Assembly (NCBI RefSeq): GCF_013373865.1
Contig: NC_050468.1
Location: forward strand, 18,494,774 to 18,558,773
Length of the DNA stretch: 64,000 nucleotides
Direction: 5' to 3'
Origin: Monomorium pharaonis
Taxonomy: Eukaryota; Arthropoda; Insecta; Hymenoptera; Formicidae
In this document: positions 11,038-23,526 of the stretch, one piece after another
Layout of the letters: each line of letters opens with the position of its first letter
How positions within the stretch are numbered: position 1 is the stretch's first letter
The notes under the pieces: model-generated
Databases searched by the model: none
Seen by the model: only the letters and a program-made list of their open reading frames with translations
What the model was told of the DNA's origin: nothing
Position numbers and translations under genes: made by a program

Positions 11038-12724
11038 ACCCATTGGGTAACTTGTACTTTATTTTTATACATTATGCACTTTGTAATGTTTAATAATATG
11101 ATATATTTTATTTCTATAATAAATTTATATTACCGTCCTTTCTGTGTAAAATACTCCTCGATTATTGTGTTAATTAATTAAAACAGCCTTATTTGCACAT
11201 AATATATATAAAAGTTGCACATATTTGCATATAACATATAAAAATCAATATCTAAAATATCAGTACTTCAATTCATTTTTGAAAAATTACATACACATAC
11301 TAACATCTTATTTTTCCTCTTCTTTTTTATAGAAATTATACTAACCCACATGTGCAGTGACTATTATGATGAGGTCAGCAGCAGATGCATGGTTTATACT
11401 ATCTCAACATTTTATACAAATCTATAAAATATGTTTATATAAATATGTTCATTATATTTATATCATTAACGATTGTGAAATTTATCTCTAAATAATATGA
11501 ATTATTTTTCATCTTACTATTTCTTCTTCATGTGCGCGCGGATATGATTTTGTAATACTTATTTTATATACTTTTGATTTGCAAATAATTCATATGTTTG
11601 CAATTCAAATGATTAAAAACTAGTATACATACTTTTTATACATATTTTAAACATATATTTTTCAATTTCATCATTATCATCCTTATCCATCAATTCACAT
11701 TACGATTCAACCTAATTTTGATTTGTTGGAAGTGAGTAAACTTATTTCTTCCTTAAAATATTTATTTTCAAATAATACAAAATAAAAAATCGAAAAATTA
11801 TGATATCTATGCATATCTATACATCTGTTACATATACGTATCAGGATTGTGCATTTATGTGTGATATATCTACATTACATGTAGACGATATTAACCATGA
11901 ACTATGGTTGATGATTCTTACTTTTCATAAGCAAAAATTTGAGATCAATTCTTTTTTTTATGAACTAAAGTATTCTTCATATATTTAATTTCTTGTTTTT
12001 GTAATTTTTAGTTTTTTTGTACATATGTATTTATCACATTTGATAAACAAAATCTTTATAGAAATGTAATACTGAGCAGTATTAAATTGGCCATTAATTA
12101 TTACTTATTTTAAAGTAACAATGCAAGTGTTATTCGATAAGTTAATCGTCAATTAAAACAATTTAAATTCAATCCATTGCTCTAATATCTGTTATCTAGC
12201 TTTTAGTTAATGAACGTCAATTAAATAAAGATAAATGTGCGCTAGATCATATATTAATTACATATTTTATAAAGAATTGCTATGCAAGTGCAACATATCT
12301 GAATTTCTTGAATTAGACTTACGAGTCTTAAAACACAATTTTAATTCGAAGTTTCCAAAATCCACACTTATAAAATTGATGAAATTTTGATCATAAGAAT
12401 TCTTGTTTACAAATTGTGCAAATAGAAATGCTGTTTGATAAGTTAATAAGGTGAACAGTTTATTTAGCCTAACCTCTAATCATTTTTCAATCTTACAAAT
12501 ATCTGGTACTGACAGAATGCACCATTAAGAAAAAAAAAGAAACAATAACAGCATATTTTTTAATGCTAATTATTAACGATCACAAGTTCATCTCATTTGA
12601 CGTTTGTTATATTTAAGATGTTTGACGCGTAATTTAATAAGTTTAGTTGTGCGTTGGACGTATATGTTGTAAAAGGGCTCGCGTATTAGTTGCCGAATAT
12701 TCAATTCAATTGTTAAATACGACG
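11038..12724. other. Intergenic, no gene seen
   Basis: AT-rich sequence between the small tail-anchored ORF and CAMLG. Only short chance open frames are visible. The CAMLG promoter and 5' UTR are presumably near 12500-12724. Confidence 0.5.
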
Positions 12725-14134
12725 ATGGCTGAAATCAATGCCAGAAGAGAAGCGAGAAGACGACGAATATTAGAAAACTCAGAAAGTCGTCTACGCAGAA
12801 TTACAGGAAGAGATAATCCGGATGAAATTAGTGGTAAATATAACCAATAAATATAAGCAGAAACGTGTTTAAAGTTAGATTTAATTAATGCGAGGCGCAA
12901 TGAAAGTAAATTCATACTTAGTTTTACGAAAAATCTGAAATATTTACTTCACTCTGTATATCAAAAAGGGACTTGGTTTACAATTTTATCTTGACTCTAT
13001 AAGCATCCCATTCATCTCTTATAACAACTTACGACCATCTAAAATCTAAACGCATGTCATTTTTTAAATATCCATTCTTATTCTCGCTTATCTTTTTGTA
13101 TTTATTACTATTTTCATTGCTTACTAATTCTTACGTAAAATCCTTTGACATTTTATTTATTTTCCTTTTTGCTTGCTTACTCTTCTTTCTTTTTCTTATT
13201 CCTTGGTTTTGTCTTTAGCTCTCCATTGATTATGCATCATTGATTAAACATTAATCTTTTTTAGAGCAACATAATGTAAGATAATCTTTTTTGTATATTT
13301 TATTCTTATGCTTTGTTCAAATATTTGTATGAGCAAAATTTAATTTTATTAGTATTCTTTTTTTATTACCTTTCCAATTGAATATACATATATTTATATA
13401 TATACATAGATATTTGGCTTATAATCAGACAGATGTAATTTAACAATATATTTTTTAGGTAATATAGATTCACAAGTGAAAAGTGACAATCCTAAAGAAT
13501 GGAATTTTCAAGAGGATGTCAGAAATGGTATATGCAACATCGCTAACAACACGAAATTGCAAGATTACAATATTACACATGAAAATACAAAATTCGATGA
13601 TGAACATGAAAGCTTTTTGAATGATAATGATACAAGCGATAATGATACATTCACATCTGAGCAACCATCCAAGTCAAAATCTATGTTACATACATTATTA
13701 CTCAATCGTATCAATTTTGTCTTCCTAGCTGGGATTGTCAATATTTTATTAGTACTGAACCTGGATAAGTTATTTGGGCAGGTACATATATTTTAATCTT
13801 ATATTTCATTGAGATTCATCCACGATTGATAACTTATAATACTTATTAATAACATTGTTAATACTTACAGACAGTTATTATACCTTATTTATTATTGATG
13901 GTAGGACGTTTATATAGCTGTACAACATTATACGAAGCACGAGATGGCACTTTATTAATTGCCGCATTGATATTGTGCAATGTCAAACCCAGATTAATTC
14001 ATATATTCAAAGTAACATACACGTTATTCACTGTAATCCTTAATGATTTTGGTTTATATATGTTTAGCTTTGTATTGATACGCTATGCTATTAGTTACTA
14101 TTACTATAATGATATAGTACCAAGAAATGTATAA
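12725..14134 (+). CDS. CAMLG: CAML, receptor for tail-anchored protein insertion at the ER
   Basis: CAML works with WRB/GET1 as the ER receptor that takes tail-anchored proteins from the TRC40/GET3 ATPase. Three exons (12725-12833, 13459-13781, 13871-14134) join in phase to 231 residues. The N-terminus has the basic conserved motif RREARRRRILENSESRLRRI, which aligns with the RRAELRRRKLLMNSEQR motif of vertebrate CAML and binds TRC40. A long polar, Asp/Asn-rich linker follows, then three hydrophobic segments: NFVFLAGIVNILLVL, VIIPYLLLMVG with the adjoining LLIAALILCN, and FGLYMFSFVLIRYAI near the C-terminus. It is shorter than human CAML because the linker is shorter. Confidence 0.88.
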
Positions 14135-15285
14135 TTATTTATACTGATTGATTGAGTAAAGTGGAATTCTGTTGTTGGGAATTTTGTACAATAGCAGGGG
14201 ATGTTATTAGAAAAGTATAAATTCTGATATATACTGCATTATTCAAAAATATGCAGCTTGTATAAGATTTTTTGCATCTTCAGCATGTGACAATGAATAA
14301 CCAAGCACATATGAAGACACATTAGTTTTCTTAAAATATATGTAATTATAATAAATATAATTTTAAAATAAATTTTATACATAGATGTAATGATGTGATA
14401 TTATGTAATGTCTTTACAATTCATATTTATGTCAATGTTGTACATTCACAATTTTTAAGATCTCTTATTATTAAAGTTATTTAAGTGCTTTGATAGGATT
14501 ATGCAAAATAAAGTACAATTGATTAATTACAATCTAGTAAAAATAATTGCGCAATTAACATTTTCTCTCTATTTTATGAAAACATTTATATGTAAATAAT
14601 AAAAGAAAGTAAAAAAAATCATAATTAATCGCATAATCTTATTATATAATATCCTAATCTGAAAACATTAAAATTATAACCGTTTTGAAAAATCAGTAGT
14701 GCAACGTATGTACATAATATTTATCAGTTCATGTGCGATTGAAATTTCTTCAATAAGTTTTTTAAAGCAATATACACAAGATGTTTGACACCTAGGCGAA
14801 AGAAAATTTAAGAAATGATTTTATAATGAGATAAAAATAAAGACTAACAAAATTGCGATTAAGAATTCGTTTATTATAAATGTTTAAATATTCAGAAAAA
14901 TTTTGTATATTGTTAATTTTTGTCTTGTTTTATCTAAAATCACTTCTTAAATTTTTTTCACTTGCTAAATACGTTGTGCGTGCGCGTGTATGTTACGTAT
15001 GTGTGCGCGCGCGCATGATGCTTATGTGAGAGTATGTGAGTATGAACCGAGGGAAATGCGATAAGGTACTCGGCGGTTATCGGTGTACAATATTAATTTA
15101 TAATTTTTTTGCCTGTTTTCCTACCAGCACATTGATGAAAGTCAACTTATCTTTACAACCTGTATGATTATATAACACATCCTCAGTTTCTGATGCAATA
15201 GCAAAGTTATTCGTCTATTACTATTCATTTGCACGTATTATCGATGCATACAATATTATCGTGAGATCATCAAACGTTAAGTAAA
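14135..15285. other. Intergenic region with a Z-DNA-prone GC/GT tract
   Basis: No gene seen. At about 14971-15020 there is an alternating purine-pyrimidine stretch (GTGCGTGCGCGTGTATG and then GTGTGCGCGCGCGCATG) about 270 bp before the sulfiredoxin start. Confidence 0.5.
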
Positions 15286-15810
15286 ATGATACGTAGGAGC
15301 GCATGTCAAATAGCTAGCTCGATTCATTCGAATCCTCGCGCAGAGGTGCACGACGTTCCAATGAATGTGATTATCAGACCTTTCCCTCCCGTGGTGAATG
15401 AGGAAAAGGTTCAGAGTTTAATGAGTGCGTTGAAAAATGTCGAGACTGAGCACACGGTACCACCCATCGACATTTTGTGGATAAAAGGAATTGAAGGTAA
15501 AGTTGTTTGTAGAGTAGCTGTGCAAAAAGTACTTATCTTAATTCTTATTAAACTCGTAATAATTTTTCTTATTATTGTGCTAATTTCAAGGTTTTTAAGC
15601 AAATGAAATTTGACTATTGTGAAATATAGGAGAACCGATTAAAATTATTAATTATGTTTAGGTGGTGACTATTATTACTCTTTTGGTGGCTGTCATCGTT
15701 ATATTGCTCATCAGCGGTTAGGTAAAATGTTTATTAAAGCCAAAATAATCCAATCAACCATAACAGATTTACGATGTTATCTCGGAAATTCTACTCCAGA
15801 TTTGAAGTGA
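15286..15810 (+). CDS. SRXN1: Sulfiredoxin
   Basis: ATP-dependent enzyme that repairs 2-Cys peroxiredoxins by reducing the cysteine sulfinic acid formed under peroxide stress. Two exons (15286-15496 and 15662-15810) join through GGTGGTGAC in phase to 119 residues. The signature FGGCHRY is present with its catalytic Cys. The N-terminal strand is VPMNVIIRPFPP, and the partner-binding segment is PPIDILWIKGIEGGDYYYSF. The last residues are NSTPDLK. The first 25 residues are basic and hydroxylated (MIRRSACQIASSIHS) and could be a weak mitochondrial leader; a Met at residue 26 would give a cytosolic form. AATAAA is at 16084-16089. Confidence 0.92.
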
Positions 15811-17333
15811 TTTAAGCACATTATTTGTGCATAAATATAAACTGCACGTTTGTTTTATATGTATAACTGAATTAAATTACTTATGTATGAAAAAAGCACA
15901 CATATAATAATATTTTTATTATTACATTTGTGGTGATTGTGATTTGTAAGAGTTACATGTCTTCTGTTTGCGCCAAAGACTTGGATTCAAATCTATTCAG
16001 AACATACAAGATTTTTAATCGATTATCTCTCAGAAGGCAAACCATTGAGCAGACATATAACTCTTATTTCAAAATTATATATAAATAAAGTTAAATTGAT
16101 TTTTATAATAACATTGCTTCTTATTCAAAGTATATTTAATGTATTAAATGTATTTTATAAATAATTTTATAACAAATATAAAAAAAAATTAATAAAATCT
16201 TGAATAAAACCATCTTTTTATGCTAGCTAAGTGTATGATATTAATTTGCTATTATTTGCTATGATCAGTATTTAATATAGAAGATGTGGATTTTAATAAT
16301 TAAACTTAAAGCAGAGAAAATTTACTATATTTAAATAGCACTACTTGTACGAAAGCAGATTAAAATAAACCTTGAAATAGTTTAAAATGGATTTATTTTT
16401 TATATGATCTTATATAATTTTTTTATTTTTTACATCATTTTTATAAATTTTTACACAAAAAATTTTATAACATTAGGTAAATAATATATATAATACATAT
16501 GTTGAAAAAAAGAACCAAAGTTTGAAATTTATAATTTGATAACAAAGGTCATAATTGCTTAATATTATATCGAAAATTATAAAAAAATTAATTCTATTTT
16601 CTTATAAATATTATATAATTAATCTTAAAAAAAAAAAAAAAAAAAACAATGTCTCTTAAAATAAACTAAAATGATATGTAAACAAAATTGTTTTTATTAA
16701 AATTACTTATTGAAAAGCTAATAATTGATTTTTTTTCTAACATACGAATATTGCATTAAGATAGAAATTATATATTATTATATCTGTGATTTACCAATCA
16801 CAAATTACGAACTTTTCTTGTAAGATTTGTGCATTTTTAAAAATTTTACTGCTATTCTAATGTAAATATATAAAATATTGTATTACAGATAAAAAAAAAT
16901 TGAAATAGAAATTATAAATTTGAAATAATGTAGAAGTAAGGGATTATGTAGATATTAAAATTTTCATAGTCATATGTTATTTACAAATATCAAATCTAAA
17001 AATTAATTATGTGTAATAAAAACACAACACATATATATATATAATTTATATCAATATTTTGTGATGCTGCTTTCAAAAATAATAAAAGAAAAGAATAATT
17101 TTAAAAATTAATAATGAAGATATAGATATGATTCAATATAGATTATTATTATTATGATACATACTATGTAACTATAGTATATAGTATAAATTTATAATTA
17201 TTACATAAACATTTTTTAATTGCATCGTTGATATCTTTTGCATTTTTCATAGGACTAGGAACATATTTATGTGTATAGTTTCAGTACATAAAACCTCAAG
17301 ATTTTTAACAAAAAAATTTTTTTATCTATATAA
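15811..17333. other. Convergent intergenic region (sulfiredoxin / ATF6 3' ends)
   Basis: Very AT-rich, with a 19-20 A run at about 16627. No gene seen. It presumably holds both 3' UTRs. Confidence 0.5.
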
Positions 17334-19388
17334 TCAATGCACAAGGTGTTTTTTATATCGATGTTTTCGATTTGCTTCTTTCAAAAAGTATGGTTTGTAA
17401 TTTCTAGTGACATTATCTGTGGATGAATCATCTATATCCTCGACAGGATGAGATTGATTCGATTGACTTGTAGGTTTACTGTTTCGCAAGTGGACAGGTA
17501 TAATAGACTGTTGTAAATGTAACAATTGCGTATTAGTTACTTCACAATCAATTTGCATCATCGTTATATGATTAGGTGGCGTTGAAAATGTACCTGAAAG
17601 AAGAAGACATCATTATATTGTTACATCAGCAAATTAATATTATTTATTCGTAAGTATATATATGTTCATACAAGATTAACGTCATTTACCGTTTATGGAT
17701 ACAGCAGGTAAAACTAAAGACATTTTCGGTCTAGCAGTATTATTTTTCCGGGAAGCTGGTAATAATAAATGTTCGCCACTAAACCAGACAACGTAAAATG
17801 TGTCGTCTTTTCTCCCTAAAGCTTCAAATAAAGAAGCATGTTCACTCAATATCGGAGAAAAGATTTCAAGTGCATTATTATCTGAATGTTGATCAACGGC
17901 AGGAATGTCGATCATTCTGTGCATAGTTTTTACTTTTCTATCTCGTGATAAATATAATTTTCTTCTTGTCTTTTCCTGCAATGGTAGTCTCGACAATGAT
18001 ACATTTAATGAATTTGTTTGTAATTTCGTTTTCCTTAGAGCAGTTTGATTGTTTTGGTCAGATTCACCAACAATCCAACGTCTCAACTCATTATCTAAAC
18101 GTATCGACTCGCTCTGATTAATATACATTGGACATATTGGTTGATGTACAGGTACACTTTTATTAAAACTTTCTTCAATTCGATCTTCCATATTATCATT
18201 TTCATCTACCGTCCAGAACAATCTTCTGTTATGTTTATCCTCTGCCACAGGCACTGATAAACTGTTAGATTCAGTTTTAAAATTTTGTGAATGTACATTT
18301 TGTGAAAGCGTCCCCCTTAAATAAAAGTAAAAAAACACTTAATTTTTATGCATTATATGAAAAAACAATTTATATTGAGGGAATCCTAATTAAAGTGCCC
18401 GTCAAAACTTGATCGGGGTCGATAATGTAGAGTCATTTGTGCATACCATTAACAAGATTTCGTATGTATTTCTTTTACAGATTCGGAAATCTTTTTCCAG
18501 AATTAAAGTATACGTATTAATATGATCATCATATGAACTAGAATTTTATATCGAGAATAAACAAAAGAGACTGCTTTTTCTATATCTGAATTTGCAGTTA
18601 TAAAAAGTTCATGAGACTAATCTTTTTTTCTAGACTTTTAATCTTAGTTTGAATTGCACGATATTGTTCGTATATGTTATCCCTAGAGGAATATGGTTTT
18701 ATTTTGTACATATATGTATATCGTAGATTTTGTACACTAAACAAATATTGTCAAGTGACAGCTCTGTGTACTAAAAATGATTTTTTTCGTTTTTGATATT
18801 AAATCGACCATATACCCTTATTTTGACGCGTACTTTAATTCTGTAAAAGAGTTTTGCGATTCTATAAAGCCAATTAAAAGATTAGTTTAATGAAAAAATG
18901 TCTGTAAAACGACTTTAGAATAAATTTAAATATAGAACCCAATAGTCTACTTTTCCAGAAATCTTGACATATTTGTTAATCTTTGAGAAAATTTCAAATA
19001 AAAAAATTTTTTACGAACATTATTATGAAATGTATCTTTAAAATAGTTCTTATATTCTGGTACATGTCATAAAAAATAATAGAGATATTATCTCAAATTT
19101 TTATATAAAGATATTGTTAAAATTAATTAAATTCCTGATATAGAAATATTTATTTCTTCCAAAGATCATACAACTTAATGCATAACACCAAATATTGTAA
19201 TATTGCACTTACCTAAAACCATCAATGTTGAAAGATATCATGAAAATTATACCACAAAGGATAATCGAAGCAGTTCTTTTCACTTTCTTTTTCAAAGGTT
19301 TACTTAAACTTTTATATTTTTTATTATCTGTATTATCTGTGATATTGTTTTCTATTTCTGATAGCCTCTGTTTTAAGACGGTATTTTC

Positions 19389-19422
<34 letters not shown>

Positions 19423-20602
19423 AAAAATAATTTATAATTTCCATTGGACCTTTGTAAAAATATCTACACATAAAGCATAAACCATTTACCGATTTTAATT
19501 GTCTATTCTCTTCCTTCAACTCAGATACTTGTTTCTCCAAAGAAGACACATATTCTTTTTTCTTCTTTCGCGAAAGACAAGCAGATTCTCTATTTTTTAT
19601 CATTCTTTGTTGTCTTTTTAATGCCTTTAATTCCTGATTGTTTTTTGGCCAATTCATGAGGCCAATTGCTTCATTCTGTACAATTAATGAATTGGAGTTT
19701 ATTTTATTCTGCACTACTTGAAATGGTGTACAACTCATAGTTTTATTTGCAACAACAACGTTGTTACATTTCATAACAGAGCCATCATTTAAAATAGTAC
19801 AAGCATCTATCGACTTTGTAGTATTTGATGGACAAATGTTTGCTATAGTGTTGATTATTTTTACATTTTGTGGTAATTGGACCGTGGTTTCCATTTTTTT
19901 ATTAATTGATTTAATATTTAATAATTTTTGTTGTTTATTTGTTGGTAATACCTGACGTTTCGAGGGATACAATACATGCTGTGAATTTGCATTCTGTGTG
20001 GTATCATGAACAAAGATAGTATTTGGAGGTTTGCCTGTAGATTTTAAATATGAATTTTACCTCTATATGCATTATACACATATAAATGCATACAGCTTTG
20101 GTTAAAAATATTAGGAAACAGTTATATCTTAAAAAAAATTTTTTTTAATATAAATATCTCTTAACTAATTATATATTATTAATTTAAGAAAATTTGAACA
20201 GTAAATAAAGTGTAAATTATCTTTTGTTTTAAGAACTTTTTTAACTTAAGTTTAATACCAGTAACCAAAAACAATATAGATAAAAGAATTCCAGATGAAA
20301 AAATATAAATGTCTAATATTTTAGCCAAAACTGTACATATACACGTACACATATAAACGATGATTCTTGTTTGTTTTACATTTATTAAAAACAATATAAA
20401 ATATTTTCAGAATATTGCAAACTTCACATTGATGATTTTGAGATTAATTATCCAAAATTGTGCAATAAACAAAAATTATATTTGAGATATAAAGAACATT
20501 AATTTCTTTTAATAGTTCTAATGTTTAGTAACAAATTATGTACTGAAATTTAGTAATTTTCAAAATAAACATTTTTGGTTAATAACATGTTATTAAAGGG
20601 TC

Positions 20603-20634
<32 letters not shown>

Positions 20635-21671
20635 TAAAAGTAATATTTTTACCATATTTTATATTTTGTGCAATATTTATGGGCTGGATGGGAGTGTACT
20701 TTGTAGAATCAGTTCCTGCTGATTTTGTGATATATTTTGTTGGATTTAAATCTTTCTTATTATCATGTATGAATGTAACTTGTTGCATTGCACTTGATGC
20801 ATTTATGGATGACTGAAGTGATTGCGATGATGGAGATATGCATTGTTGAGAAGAAATTGGCAATGTCTCTACAGTAAACTGAAAAAAAAAATTAGTAATA
20901 TACATCTTTCACATCTTTGAGACTAGAAATGCCATAAAAAATACTTCTGTTTTTATATCTTGCATCATGCAGTTTGCCACTTCTGGTATGTAACATCTTA
21001 TTTGCCTATCTGAATCATTAGATTCTGAATGATTAAGGCTACTAGGTGATAATGGAAATTGTGCAGTCGGGCTTTCAGGTTCATATTTAATTTCATTTGT
21101 TATCTCATCCATTTTTTCTACTCCTAAAAGAATTTCAAGTACAATAAAAAATATTATTTCTGAAAAATATTTTTTTTAGTTTTACATACCAGTGTTATCT
21201 TGTGCACAGTAAAAATTAATTTCTTTAAATGGGGCCCATAAGTCAAACATATTTTTCATCCCTTCATTCGTCGTTTTATTATAATCCAAGATTGTATTTT
21301 CTTCTGGCACTATGGGTATTCCTAATTCAGAACTCCATGATTGGAAAAGGTCATCAGAAATAAATTGGCTACTTTCTTCTGTGAAATAAATATTCAATTA
21401 TTGGATAATTTTGTTTAAATGCATAACAATGCAAGATCAAATATTCTCTTCTATTTTATTTTATTCCTTGTAACACTATGTTAATAGTTCATAATGAACG
21501 AGGATAGCAAAAAAAATAACACTCTTATCTATGCAAATATTGAGTTAAATAATATTATATAAAAGTTTTACATATATTTTAAATACATGAGAATTTAATT
21601 ATTTAATAAAGTATTTAACCTAAAAATATGCATAATAATACTTAACCTAAAAATTCGAAATCTGAAAACAT
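17334..21671 (-). CDS. ATF6: ATF6, ER-stress membrane-bound bZIP transcription factor
   Basis: ER-resident sensor. On ER stress it moves to the Golgi, is cut by S1P and S2P, and its N-terminal half activates chaperone genes. Eight exons (21671-21647, 21378-21190, 21123-20945, 20878-20653, 20034-19490, 19388-19213, 18315-17690, 17593-17334) join in phase to 741 residues. The N-terminus is acidic and Ser-rich. The bZIP (about 334-400) has the basic region RQQRMIKNRESACLSRKKKK then a leucine zipper. One membrane segment (about 426-443, ASIILCGIIFMISFNI) follows. Just inside the lumen KHNRRLFW fits an S1P site. The luminal domain has CPMYINQSESIRLDNELRRW, DDTFYVVWFSGEHLLLPA, RPKMSLVLPA and MMQIDCEV, all typical of ATF6. 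Intron 6 carries repeat U; intron 4 has a (CA) run at 20608-20634. It is divergent from SDAD1. Confidence 0.95.
18392..18921 (+). repeat. Dispersed repeat U, copy 2 (in ATF6 intron 6)
   Basis: Partner of 868-1410. It keeps AACAAGATTTCGTATGTAT and AGCCAATTAAAAGATTAG. The reading frame seen in copy 1 persists only in part here (YFNSVKEFCDSIKPIKRLV then stop). Confidence 0.6.
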
Positions 21672-21888
21672 TGGTGTCTCAGACGTCGCAATGCTGTCGC
21701 ACCCGCTGCTTCGTTGCTCAAATTCTATACTCGGCATGTTTCCGACGAATCGAGCCTTTACATATATCTGAAACACACTCTCAGCAAAAAAATTCTAACT
21801 CTAATGACACGTTGAAGACTGTGGAAGACTGCGTGGCTCTATTCACACTGTTCACACAGGCCAGAAAACCTGTAAGTAAACATATATA

Positions 21889-21896
21889 ACGTATGT
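21889..21896. repeat. Left 8-bp target-site duplication of MITE B
   Basis: ACGTATGT here and again at 22285-22292, immediately outside the TAGAGATAC termini of element B. Confidence 0.75.
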
Positions 21897-21898
21897 TA

Positions 21899-22036
21899 TG
21901 CCCAGTCTACAATGAGTCGTTGGTCGTTGGTCGTAAGAAATTTAACCAATCACAGTTGATCTTAGAGAAGAATAACCGAACATAATTGGTTAAATTTCTT
22001 ACGACCAACGACCAACGACTCATTGTAGACTGGGCA
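21899..22036. mobile_element. MITE A, copy 1 (Harbinger-like, 138 bp), nested in MITE B
   Basis: Inverted ends TGCCCAGTCTACAATGAGTC, flanked by TTA on both sides (21896-21898 and 22037-22039). It is an almost perfect hairpin: left and right arms share GTTGGTCGTAAGAAATTTAA. Other copies: 31350-31480 and 45739-45876. Confidence 0.85.
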
Positions 22037-22037
22037 T

Positions 22038-22284
22038 TAGAGATACTATAACAGAGATTCGCCAATGCGTTAACGATTTCTGATTGGCTCCCGTCGCTTG
22101 GGGTATAACCGGAAGTATGAGAGAGAAAGATAGATATAACTGACAGAGAAAGCCTAGCCGATCTAACCTGTCACCTGTCACCTGTCAAAAGAAAACAGAG
22201 TAAACCGCCATCGAAAACGTCATATCCGATATCCGGTTTTACCCCAAGACGGCACATTGGCGAATCTCTGTTATAGTATCTCTA
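22038..22284. mobile_element. MITE B (hAT-like, about 247 bp), split at its left end by MITE A
   Basis: Ends are inverted copies over about 30 bp (TAGAGATACTATAACAGAGA then TTCGCCAATG). Removing A and one TTA restores a single element flanked by the 8-bp repeat ACGTATGT, as hAT-type elements leave. Second-level arms are GGTATAACCGG and its counterpart CCGGTTTTACC. Confidence 0.75.
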
Positions 22285-22394
22285 ACGTATGTATGTACAA
22301 ATTATAAATATATATATGTACACTGCGCGTCAACGATTCGTTCCATTCCCCTAGCAAGTTTAAGGATATATATAAGCCCCTTTATAAGCCCTAT

Positions 22395-22532
22395 GGTTTG
22401 TTCGCGTCGCCATGCCCCGACATGATCCTACTCACTCCAACGCATTCTAATAGGTTGGCGTCATCGGAATCAACGTATTGGAGTGCGTTGGGGTGAATAG
22501 GAGCATGTCGGAGCATGTGACGCGAACAGACC
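22395..22532. mobile_element. MITE C, copy 1
   Basis: Inverted ends GGTTTGTTCGCGTCGCCATG and, on the right, CATGTGACGCGAACAGACC. Related copies are 46275-46402 (complete) and 30628-30686 (right half only). Confidence 0.7.
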
Positions 22533-22536
22533 CCTA

Positions 22537-22715
22537 GGGCTCAATTCTTAAATTTATTCGCAAGAGAAACGTATGCGCAAATACCCACTCCAACAGAAAA
22601 GTGCAAGTTTATTGGTTAAAGGTCATACGATAGCCAATAAGGTTCCAACTTTTCTGCAAGAACAGAATTTGCGAATACGTTTCTCTTGCGGCGAATGAAT
22701 TCAAGAATCGAGCCC
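22537..22715. mobile_element. MITE D, copy 1 (179 bp)
   Basis: Ends GGGCTCAATTCTT and AAGAATCGAGCCC, flanked by CTA on both sides. Subterminal arms are CGCAAGAGAAACGTAT and its inverse. It lies 4 bp from MITE C. Other copies: 44961-45136, 45158-45334, 46096-46272. Confidence 0.8.
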
Positions 22716-22718
22716 CTA

Positions 22719-22844
22719 GTCTACAATAAAGGATTTAAGTTTTAAGCCGTAAGAAACTGGCCAGTCACAGTAGATTTTTATAAGAATCCTCGATTGTGAT
22801 TGGTTAATTTCTTACGGCTTAAAGCTTAAATCTTTATTGTAGAC
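22719..22844. mobile_element. MITE E (126 bp)
   Basis: Inverted ends GTCTACAATAAAGGATTTAA and TTAAATCTTTATTGTAGAC; the next arm segment is AAGCCGTAAGAAA against its inverse TTTCTTACGGCTT. It starts 3 bp after MITE D. Confidence 0.7.
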
Positions 22845-22921
22845 AAGTAACATAAAAATATACCAATAACAGCGAGCGCTCACTCAACCGTTGAGTTTTC
22901 TGAACGCAGTCAAATCAAATG

Positions 22922-23039
22922 GTCTGTTCTTTCTAGCTGCACTGTTGTACTGGTACAATAAGTTAAAATAAGACAAGTATATTTTTTCTCATTCTAACTT
23001 ATTGCACCAGTGCAACAGTGCAGCTAGAAAGAACAGATC
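22922..23039. mobile_element. MITE F (118 bp)
   Basis: Arms GTCTGTTCTTTCTAGCTGCA and its inverse at the right end, with further pairing through CTGTTG, CTGGT and CAATAAGTTA. The sequence just left of it (22868-22910) resembles the arm of element L1 at 30533 (GAGCGCTCACTCAA). Confidence 0.7.
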
Positions 23040-23400
23040 AAAACATTCAATCTAACCTATTAATCCTTTATTTGCACGTGGTATATGAATGAACGGATGT
23101 ATTTAAAGTTACAATATTTCGTATAAAAGAAATTGTGGCAATTATTATATTCTTGTTTCGCGGAACACAAAGAGCAATACTTTTCTCTCCTGCATTCCTT
23201 TGTTTGTGTGCAAAACATCGAATGAGCATACTTTTACTCATATTGGAATTGAGATCGGCAAATTGAACGATTATCGAAATTATTAAGATCTAAAAAGTTG
23301 CGATTTGACATTTGATGCACGAAGGAGTATGGGATAAAATTGCATCGTTAACTCAAAAACGTCTTATAAGATTTAATTGGTTTCGAAGCCGGCGGAGAAC

Positions 23401-23517
23401 GTAAGTATGAAAACATCGCTTGTATTTCTGTAATAAAACGTATAATGTTTTAAAATGTTTGTCTTCCCACTAAATTCTATTTTTTGTTACAATAATGTCA
23501 GTTATTTATTCATATAG
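23401..23517 (+). other. Intron in the SDAD1 5' UTR
   Basis: GAGAAC|GTAAGT donor and TTCATATAG acceptor, 9 bases before the SDAD1 start codon. Confidence 0.55.
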
Positions 23518-23526
23518 GCTTAAACA

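Noticed and set aside
20606..20650. Open-frame tail rich in Cys-Val next to an ATF6 exon
   Set aside because: It reads through the intronic (CA)n run; the exon ends at a GTAAAA donor at 20652.
21671..21889. Plus-strand open frame overlapping the ATF6 start
   Set aside because: No family resemblance, antisense to the ATF6 5' UTR and crosses into a MITE flank.
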